Origin: JBBIQZ01 sp037442065
GTDB lineage: Bacteria > Patescibacteriota > CPR2_A > CG2-30-33-46
Direction of reading: 5' to 3'
DNA length: 14,356 nt
Assembly (NCBI GenBank): GCA_037442065.1
Contig: JBBIQZ010000015.1
Coordinates: 1 to 14,356 of the forward strand
Part shown: positions 8,323 through 12,333 of the stretch, piece after piece
Position numbering within the stretch: position 1 is the first letter of the stretch
Layout of the letters: every line of letters starts with the position of its first letter
Made by a program: the position numbers and the translations under genes
The notes under the pieces: model-generated
What the model was told of the DNA's origin: nothing
The model's database searches: none
Seen by the model: only the letters and a program-made list of their open reading frames with translations

Positions 8323-8487
8323 AAAAACAATTTATCCTTTTAAATTTCTTTTTAGAACAGAACTAGAAATTACTTAAATACTATTTTTAACACAAAATAT
8401 AACCCCTGCACATAAAGCAAGTGCTGGACTTATAAAAACTATTTAGTTTTACTTCGCTTCAAGTTATCCACAAAATCGTAAAGTATA
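8323..8487 (-). promoter_or_regulatory. Long 5' leader of the rpoB operon
   Basis: Between the predicted transcript start (about 8487) and the rpoB ATG lie about 164 nt without a gene. On the minus strand it holds an AU palindrome AAAACUA-AA-UAGUUUU (8435-8450) and a hairpin CCAGCAC-(9 nt)-GUGCAGG (8405-8427; one A-A mismatch). The 9 nt TTATCCACA at 8464-8472 is described separately. No known leader such as an L10 site was recognised. A long leader before rpoB would allow post-transcriptional control, but no mechanism can be claimed from the sequence. Confidence 0.45.
8464..8472 (+). promoter_or_regulatory. Perfect DnaA-box match in the rpoB leader
   Basis: TTATCCACA is an exact match to the high-affinity DnaA box. 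It lies about 15 nt downstream of the predicted rpoB transcript start, where a bound protein could obstruct transcription. There is no cluster of boxes, so this is not a replication origin. A single 9-mer in AT-rich DNA can occur by chance. Confidence 0.4.
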
Positions 8488-8493
8488 TTTTAG

Positions 8494-8522
8494 AATATAG
8501 AATAATTTGATAAAAGTGTCAA
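8494..8522 (-). promoter_or_regulatory. Strong sigma70-type promoter of rpoB-rpoC-rpsL-rpsG
   Basis: On the minus strand TTGACA (8517-8522) is separated by 17 nt from TATATT (8494-8499). The -35 box is perfect, the spacing optimal and the -10 box has five of six consensus bases. It lies just downstream of the terminator of the preceding gene and upstream of rpoB, exactly where the operon promoter is expected. Transcription would start near 8487. Confidence 0.8.
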
Positions 8523-8549
8523 TAGGTTTATAAAGGGTTTTTATAAGGC

Positions 8550-8578
8550 GGCGGCCTTAGATTTTATCTAAGGCCGCC
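8550..8578. other. Perfect 12-bp hairpin between terminator and rpoB promoter
   Basis: GGCGGCCTTAGA (8550-8561) and TCTAAGGCCGCC (8567-8578) are exact reverse complements with a 5-nt loop. Neither strand has a U-tract directly after it, so by itself it is not a canonical terminator. It sits two bases from a second, longer perfect hairpin (8581-8621). It may be a back-up stop for read-through from the membrane protein gene, an mRNA 3' end stabiliser or a protein-binding palindrome. Confidence 0.6.
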
Positions 8579-8580
8579 CT

Positions 8581-8621
8581 CCTTTTAAAAAGCCCCCGAT
8601 TTTCGGGGGCTTTTTAAAAGG
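8581..8621 (-). terminator. Rho-independent terminator of the membrane protein gene
   Basis: A perfect 19-bp inverted repeat with a 3-nt loop begins five bases after the stop codon of the gene at 8627-9016. Its core GCCCCCGA/TCGGGGGC is followed by TTTTT on both strands, so it could stop transcription from either direction. On the minus strand it insulates the rpoB promoter from upstream transcription. Confidence 0.92.
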
Positions 8622-8626
8622 TCTAG

Positions 8627-9016
8627 CTAACTTTGCGAGAATGCATCTTTAACCTGAAAAAGATAATAAAGAACAACAGCTTCTATTACAATTCCAAAAA
8701 CAGCGCCAGCGCCAGATACCGAAATAAACAATAAATTTTGAATAATACCAAAAACCATCAATCCTACTAATAAGTTCCAAGACCACTTCTTTAAATTCCA
8801 AGCGCCGTATACAGCAACTAGATCTAAAATACCTAAAGCAACCAAGATAATTCCCCAAACCGACACCGAAAATAACGGATAAGATACTCCAACTGCTCCC
8901 ATCATTGAGTTGATGGAACCAGATAAAGACATAAGTCCAAAACCACCAACGATGGATAAGACTCCACCGATTGCCCCTAGGATAGCAATAACTGTTACCC
9001 CTGTAGGTCTTTTCAT
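8627..9016 (-). CDS. Small integral membrane protein, four predicted helices, function unknown
   Basis: The product has 129 residues and is mostly hydrophobic. It opens with KRPTGVTVIAILGAIGGVLS, a pattern seen in small uncharacterised membrane proteins of bacteria and archaea (family recalled by pattern, not searched). Helices are expected at about 7-30, 50-73, 80-100 and 102-121, joined by a short loop containing NLKKWSW (positive, likely cytoplasmic) and ending in a polar tail. No catalytic motif or metal site is visible. The reading frame is open upstream to a TTG at 9091, but the ATG at 9014-9016 is preferred because GGAGG lies 4 nt before it and the upstream DNA is a repeated non-coding element also found before another gene. 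The gene stands alone, with a terminator on each side. Confidence 0.85.
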   Translation of the reverse strand: MKRPTGVTVIAILGAIGGVLSIVGGFGLMSLSGSINSMMGAVGVSYPLFSVSVWGIILVALGILDLVAVYGAWNLKKWSWNLLVGLMVFGIIQNLLFISVSGAGAVFGIVIEAVVLYYLFQVKDAFSQS

Positions 9017-9020
9017 AAAT

Positions 9021-9070
9021 CCTCCTGAAACCTCGGAATATTTATCCCTTACCGAGGTTGAAGCCCGCCA
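9021..9070 (-). promoter_or_regulatory. Repeated leader element, copy 1 (before membrane protein)
   Basis: On the minus strand the element reads GGCGGGCUUC, then stem AACCUCGG, a 15-nt loop, stem CCGAGGUU, then the GGAGG site. Stem arms are at 9052-9059 and 9029-9036, and 12 nt separate the stem from the ATG. Inside the loop region GGGAUA-AA-UAUUCC can form an alternative inner helix with one G-U pair. A related copy lies at 11496-11550 in the same position relative to its gene, with two paired A-U to G-C changes. Just upstream (9070-9090) a 5-bp hairpin UGCGG/CCGCA is followed by G and five U, which resembles a small attenuator. Confidence 0.65.
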
Positions 9071-9143
9071 AAAACTGCGGACCGCCCGCAATGCTATTTA
9101 TATATTTGCAAACGGGTCTTTAATTATTTTCTTATTAAGCAAC

Positions 9144-9164
9144 TTATCCTTAATTTAAGGATAA
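9144..9164. other. 21-nt perfect palindrome
   Basis: TTATCCTTAA, one central T, then TTAAGGATAA form an exact inverted repeat in the 209-nt spacer between the terminator at 9186-9215 and leader element copy 1. It lies where the promoter or operator of the membrane protein gene would be expected, so an operator for a dimeric regulator is possible. No U-tract follows, so it is not a terminator. No convincing promoter was found beside it; the best -10-like box is TATAAA at 9097-9102 without a good -35. Confidence 0.45.
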
Positions 9165-9185
9165 ACCTTTTAGCGTCCCTCAGTC

Positions 9186-9215
9186 AAATAAAAAAGCCAT
9201 CTTAAAGACGGCTTT
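9186..9215 (-). terminator. Rho-independent terminator after the charged protein gene
   Basis: The minus strand folds AAAGCCGUC-UUUAA-GAUGGCUUU (9 bp including one G-U pair) followed by UUUAUUU. It starts 10 nt after the stop codon at 9226. On the plus strand the same stem would contain an A-C mismatch, so it is built for the minus strand. Confidence 0.88.
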
Positions 9216-9225
9216 GAGGAGTAAT

Positions 9226-9744
9226 TTATTTTTCGGCTTTTTCTTGAGTTTCCCATTTTTTGGTTTTGGGAACTAGAGCATAAGTAACAGTTACTTTTAA
9301 GGCTTCCAAAATTGCTTCTCTGGGAATTTCTTCATTTCTTAAAGCCTTATTTAGCGCTCCGATATTTATAATCCTTACACAGTCGGTTATTTTCTCAAAA
9401 TTCTCTAGCGATAGTGATTTTTCTAGAACTTTTTCTTTAATCTCCACTTGGGGCTTTTCTTGAATTGCCAAAGGCGGTTCTGTTTTAAGCGATTTTTTGT
9501 TTACTCTTAGTAGATAACCAATTACCCACAAACGAAACTTCTCCAGGCGGCTTTTGGCTCTTTCTGTTTCTCTTTTCTGAAATATAAAATCGTAACCTTC
9601 TTTTAAAGCCTCTGCTGAAAGCGGAATTTCGCCTTTAAGGCTTAAAGCTTTTTTTGTTTCTTCGGTAACTTTTAAAATTTCGGCTTCGGAAATTTCTTTT
9701 AAGCTTTTATGGCGGCGTATTTCTTCTAATTTAACTGTAGACAA
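9226..9744 (-). CDS. Hypothetical charged, mostly helical protein
   Basis: The product is not recognised. From the TTG start it has 172 residues, rich in Lys and Glu, beginning MSTVKLEEIRRHKSLKEISE. Residues 1-75 look helical. A basic-hydrophobic stretch FRLWVIGYLLRV (near 70-80) could be an amphipathic or membrane-touching helix. A Lys/Glu/Pro linker around 90-110 leads to a second helical part containing FEKITDCVRIINIGALNKAL and REAILEALKVTVTYAL. No cysteine pairs, catalytic motif or signal peptide are visible. The frame stays open to a GTG at 9753, but AAGGAAGTGAT (9749-9759) matches the full Shine-Dalgarno at 10 of 11 bases and is spaced properly for the TTG at 9742-9744, and overlaps the GTG. 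It is 75 nt downstream of the M24 peptidase gene and ends at a terminator, so it is probably the last gene of the clpP-NIF3-M24 group. Confidence 0.75.
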   Translation of the reverse strand: MSTVKLEEIRRHKSLKEISEAEILKVTEETKKALSLKGEIPLSAEALKEGYDFIFQKRETERAKSRLEKFRLWVIGYLLRVNKKSLKTEPPLAIQEKPQVEIKEKVLEKSLSLENFEKITDCVRIINIGALNKALRNEEIPREAILEALKVTVTYALVPKTKKWETQEKAEK

Positions 9745-9748
9745 CCTT

Positions 9749-9759
9749 ATCACTTCCTT
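9749..9759 (-). promoter_or_regulatory. Near-perfect Shine-Dalgarno deciding a TTG start
   Basis: AAGGAAGTGAT differs by one base from the full complement of the 16S rRNA 3' tail. Eight bases separate GGAAG from the TTG at 9742-9744. The alternative GTG at 9751-9753 lies inside this site and is too close to be used. Confidence 0.65.
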
Positions 9760-9803
9760 TTTAAAGAGCTGGGGAAGTTCTATATTATCCTAAAATTTTG
9801 CCA

Positions 9804-9831
9804 ATTTCTTTGCTTTAGCTCACAAAGAAAT
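9804..9831 (-). other. Inverted repeat overlapping the stop of the M24 gene
   Basis: ATTTCTTTG and CAAAGAAAT form a perfect 9-bp stem with a 10-nt loop that spans the TGA of the M24 gene. No U-tract follows on either strand. It may protect the 3' end of the upstream message or reduce transcription into the next gene; it is AT-rich and may be chance. Confidence 0.4.
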
Positions 9832-10524
9832 CACAATATCTTTGAGTTCTTTCTTTGACTTGGTTAAAATTTCGACTGTCTCTTTTTTGATCAAAACATC
9901 ATCTTCTATTCTAACGCCGCCTTTTCCTTTGATATAAATTCCCGGTTCAATGGTTACAATATCGCCTGGCCATAAAATATCTTTTGATTTTGGGCTTAAT
10001 CTTTTTCCATCATGCACTTTTTTGCCCAAACTGTGCCCTAAACCATGAGGAAAATATCTGCCATAGTCTGCTTTTTTTATTACTCCTCTGGCAACCGCGT
10101 CAACATCGTAGCCTCTCATTCCCTTGCCAAGGGTTGGGCCCTTGGTAAGAAAATTTAAGGCTGATTTTTGGGCTTTTAAAACTAGCTTATAAATCTTTGC
10201 AAATTCCGGACTTGGCTTTCCGAAAAACAAGGTTCTTGTTAAATCAGAACAAAATCCATTAACCTCGGCGCCAAAATCCAACATTATCGGTTCGCCAGTT
10301 TCAAGTTTTTTATCCGTTGGTTTATGGTGAATGTCGGCGGTATTTCTACCAAAAGAAATAAGCTTAAAGGCTGATTTAGCCTGGTTTTTTCTTATGAAAT
10401 CATCAATAAGCTCGGCAATTTGTTTTTCGGTTACTCCCTTTTTTATTTTGCTTTTTATAAACAAAAAAACCTGATCTACTATTTCACAGGCTTTTTTGAT
10501 ATTTAAAATTTTCTCTTGAGCCAT
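9820..10524 (-). CDS. M24 family metallopeptidase, Xaa-Pro aminopeptidase-like
   Basis: The fold is the pita-bread catalytic domain of aminopeptidase P and methionine aminopeptidase, acting in the cytoplasm on N-terminal residues of peptides. At 234 residues it has only this domain and lacks the N-terminal creatinase-like domain of full-length PepP. The five expected metal ligands are present: Asp83 and Asp94 (MLDFGAEVNGFCSDLTRT), His164 (in FPHGLGHSLGKKVHD), Glu193 (TIEPGIY) and Glu207 (VRIEDD). His160 and His171 match the substrate-side histidines of PepP, which favours Xaa-Pro specificity over Met. The ATG lies 5 nt after the stop of the NIF3-like gene without a good Shine-Dalgarno, so translation is probably coupled. 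A Pro-dipeptide recycling role fits a position near clpP, but that is inference. Confidence 0.9.
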   Translation of the reverse strand: MAQEKILNIKKACEIVDQVFLFIKSKIKKGVTEKQIAELIDDFIRKNQAKSAFKLISFGRNTADIHHKPTDKKLETGEPIMLDFGAEVNGFCSDLTRTLFFGKPSPEFAKIYKLVLKAQKSALNFLTKGPTLGKGMRGYDVDAVARGVIKKADYGRYFPHGLGHSLGKKVHDGKRLSPKSKDILWPGDIVTIEPGIYIKGKGGVRIEDDVLIKKETVEILTKSKKELKDIVISL

Positions 10525-10529
10525 TAGAC

Positions 10530-11492
10530 TTATTTCTTAATTCTTCTAAACCTTATCAATCCGCCCATCGGAATTACTTTAATTCCCTTTTTCTCTAATT
10601 CATCCAAAAATAAGTTCATTCCTAAAGAATCAGAAGCCATATGACCAGCAATAACCACATTAATATTATGTTTTTCAGCTTCTTCCTTGTGATCTTCTTT
10701 AATGTGCATAGCAATTACGGTTCCAACTCCCGCTTGTGCCAATTTCTCATATTCTTCTTTGGCACCTGATGTTCCTCCCGTCATACCCATTGCTGCGATT
10801 TTGCCTGCTTTTCTGCCAGGAGAACCTACAAATATTGTAGGACCGGCTTTATCTTGTACCGCTTCTTTATACTCCGGGATTGTTTTTAGAAATTTAACAA
10901 CATCCCCTACGGTTTCTGGCTTCGCTTTCTCTACTGCTTTCTGCACAAAATCGTATACTAAATTATCCGCAATAGTATGCGTACACATCAAACTGATCCC
11001 CAATATCCTTGCCGCATCTATCGGAGCATTATGGTTTATTGGATTAACGCCTCTCTGAACTTCGGCAATTCTTTTTGCTAGAATACCTTCGGCAATATTT
11101 ATTGGTATGCCAAACTTATGCATTAAATCTGCTTGGATATTCATTACACCATGTAAGGCTGCCAAGGCTTTTCCTTCGGGATGATGAGAAATAATAAGAT
11201 CGATTTCTTGACCTTTCTCTTTTAGTCTGTCAGCTAGTAAAATGCCGGCAACTTCTATATCAATTCCAGTCATTACTGTCTTAACTTGAGCTTTTGGATT
11301 TCCGGATAAAATGCGTGTATCATCATAGGGATTTTCGAATTTTTCTTTATCAAATTCTTCTTTTTGGTCTTTATCTAGTTTTTCGTATTTGGCCTTAATT
11401 CTTTTAAAGTCTTTTTCGACCCCCTGTTTACCCCTAGGGTCTGCTTCAATCCCCATCTTAATTGCCAGTTTGTAGATTTCTTCAATTGTCAT
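10530..11492 (-). CDS. NIF3/DUF34-family putative metal-binding protein
   Basis: NIF3 (DUF34, YbgI-like) proteins are widespread toroidal hexamers with a two-metal site and no settled biochemical role. Here 320 residues contain ISHHPEG (His103, His104), CTHTIADN (170-177), a GMTGGTSG turn (236-243), and AGHMASDSLGMN (282-293) with His284 and Asp288 where family members have His and Glu. YDDTRILSG (56-64) corresponds to the WDNSGL-like motif near the usual N-terminus, so this protein carries about 55 extra N-terminal residues, including a charged segment at 28-52. It belongs to the longer NIF3 variety also annotated as NGG1p-interacting factor. The ATG has GGAGGGATT directly upstream, inside the conserved leader element. 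It lies downstream of clpP and is coupled to the M24 peptidase gene. Do not read a GTP cyclohydrolase function into it: old annotations of that kind rest on weak evidence. Confidence 0.88.
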   Translation of the reverse strand: MTIEEIYKLAIKMGIEADPRGKQGVEKDFKRIKAKYEKLDKDQKEEFDKEKFENPYDDTRILSGNPKAQVKTVMTGIDIEVAGILLADRLKEKGQEIDLIISHHPEGKALAALHGVMNIQADLMHKFGIPINIAEGILAKRIAEVQRGVNPINHNAPIDAARILGISLMCTHTIADNLVYDFVQKAVEKAKPETVGDVVKFLKTIPEYKEAVQDKAGPTIFVGSPGRKAGKIAAMGMTGGTSGAKEEYEKLAQAGVGTVIAMHIKEDHKEEAEKHNINVVIAGHMASDSLGMNLFLDELEKKGIKVIPMGGLIRFRRIKK

Positions 11493-11495
11493 AAT

Positions 11496-11550
11496 CCCTC
11501 CGAAGGCCTCGGAATAAATATTCCTTACCGAGGCCGAAGCCCTGCCGAAA
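11496..11550 (-). promoter_or_regulatory. Repeated leader element, copy 2 (before NIF3-like gene)
   Basis: On the minus strand the element reads GGCAGGGCUUC, stem GGCCUCGG, a 15-nt loop, stem CCGAGGCC and then GGAGGGAUUAUG. Arms are at 11528-11535 and 11505-11512; 12 nt lie between stem and ATG, exactly as in copy 1. The inner helix GGAAUA-UU-UAUUCC is perfect here. Alternative pairings include a GGC-UUCG-GCC mini-hairpin and UUCCGA with UCGGAG, the latter covering the Shine-Dalgarno. It lies in the clpP-NIF3 spacer (75 nt). No terminator was found between the two genes, so the element may act inside a longer message. Confidence 0.65.
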
Positions 11551-11567
11551 CTTTATGTGAAGGCGGG

Positions 11568-12176
11568 TTACTTCTTTTCAATAATTTTATCAATTATGCC
11601 ATACTTTTTGCCGTCTTCCGGCGACATAAAAAAGTCTCGGTCGGTATCTTTTTCTATTTTTGCCAAAGGCTGACCGGTATGTTTTGAAAGTATTTGATTG
11701 GTTTGATTCTTAATTCTCAACATCTCTTTAGTTTGGATTTCCACATCAGCTGCTTGGCCTTCGGCTCCGCCCATAACTTGATGGATTAAAATCCTAGCAT
11801 TTGGCAAAGAATATCTTTTGTTCTTCTTGCCGGCTGCCAAAAGCAAAGCGGCAGCCGAGGCGGCCTGACCTACGCAAATCGTAGAAACATCCGGTTTTAC
11901 ATATTGTATCGTGTCATAAATTGCCAAACCAGCAGTCACCACTCCGCCAGGACTATTTATATAAAGTGAAATGTCCTTTTCCGGATTTTCACTTTCTAAA
12001 AATAAAAGTTGAGCAATAACCAAATTGGCAATATCATCATTTATTGGAGTACCTATAAAAACAATTCTTTCTTTTAAAAGTCGGGAAAAAATATCATAGG
12101 CTCGTTCGCCGAACTGTGATTTTTCAATCACCATGGGAACAAGCTGATTTTTGACAAATTTATCCATATTTTCCAT
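11568..12176 (-). CDS. clpP: ATP-dependent Clp protease proteolytic subunit
   Basis: ClpP forms a barrel of two heptamer rings that degrades proteins fed by a Clp ATPase. The protein has 202 residues, a normal length. The catalytic triad is Ser107 (GQAASAAALLL), His132 (ILIHQVMGG) and probably Asp181 (DTDRDFFMS). The substrate-binding SPGGVVTAGLAIYDTI strand (75-90) and the YGIIDKI end are typical. The oligomer-handle helix region runs from about 138 to 165. GQAAS replaces the more common GMAAS. The ATG at 12174-12176 has AGGAGG six nt upstream; a second Met at residue 4 lacks such a site. It follows tig by 157 nt, the classical tig-clpP order, but the usual next gene clpX is replaced by a NIF3-like gene. 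A dedicated promoter is visible at 12208-12236. Confidence 0.98.
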   Translation of the reverse strand: MENMDKFVKNQLVPMVIEKSQFGERAYDIFSRLLKERIVFIGTPINDDIANLVIAQLLFLESENPEKDISLYINSPGGVVTAGLAIYDTIQYVKPDVSTICVGQAASAAALLLAAGKKNKRYSLPNARILIHQVMGGAEGQAADVEIQTKEMLRIKNQTNQILSKHTGQPLAKIEKDTDRDFFMSPEDGKKYGIIDKIIEKK

Positions 12177-12207
12177 AAATATCCTCCTATTGACTTACTC
12201 TCTTATT

Positions 12208-12236
12208 ATTATTGTTTCAATAAATCCTAATGTCAA
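12208..12236 (-). promoter_or_regulatory. Sigma70-type promoter of clpP
   Basis: On the minus strand TTGACA (12231-12236) is followed after 17 nt by AATAAT (12208-12213). The transcript would start near 12201, giving a leader of about 25 nt with GGAGG at 12183-12187. The -35 box lies inside one of the TTTGACATT repeat words of the spacer. Confidence 0.7.
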
Positions 12237-12328
12237 AATCCAAATTCCAAATGAATGCTTAAATGGCTAAATATTAAAAATTAGAAATTGAGATTTTGGA
12301 TTTGATTTGACATTTGAGCTTTGACATT
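12229..12328. repeat. Word-repeat spacer with imperfect inverted repeat between tig and clpP
   Basis: The left arm AATGTCAAAATCCAAA (12229-12244) pairs with the right arm at 12295-12314 (TTTGGAT, a 4-nt insertion, TTTGACATT). A further TTTGACATT is at 12320-12328, so three copies of this 9-mer (counting both strands) occur in 100 bases. Other words are CCAAATT and AAATGAATGC. The spacer has no gene. Such TGTCAAA/TCCAAATT words are a familiar low-complexity type in draft genomes of uncultured bacteria. On the minus strand the structure follows the tig stop closely and may act as a weak 3' hairpin; no canonical terminator is present. Confidence 0.7.
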
Positions 12329-12333
12329 TAAGC

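Noticed and set aside
8464..8472. Replication origin at the DnaA box
   Set aside because: Only one perfect box, no dnaA or dnaN nearby and no AT-rich unwinding repeats.
8649..8858. Second minus-strand frame inside the membrane protein gene
   Set aside because: It overlaps in another frame, is full of Cys, Ser and Arg and has no supporting start site.
9017..9091. In-frame N-terminal extension of the membrane protein to a TTG at 9091
   Set aside because: The ATG at 9016 has a GGAGG site, and the extension lies in a leader element that recurs as non-coding DNA before the NIF3-like gene.
10702..11058. Plus-strand 118-codon frame inside the NIF3-like gene
   Set aside because: It runs opposite a conserved protein and its serine- and proline-rich content is typical of antisense translation.
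12229..12328. Insertion sequence remnant or MITE between tig and clpP
   Set aside because: No target-site duplication, transposase fragment or clean terminal inverted repeats; the pattern is short words.
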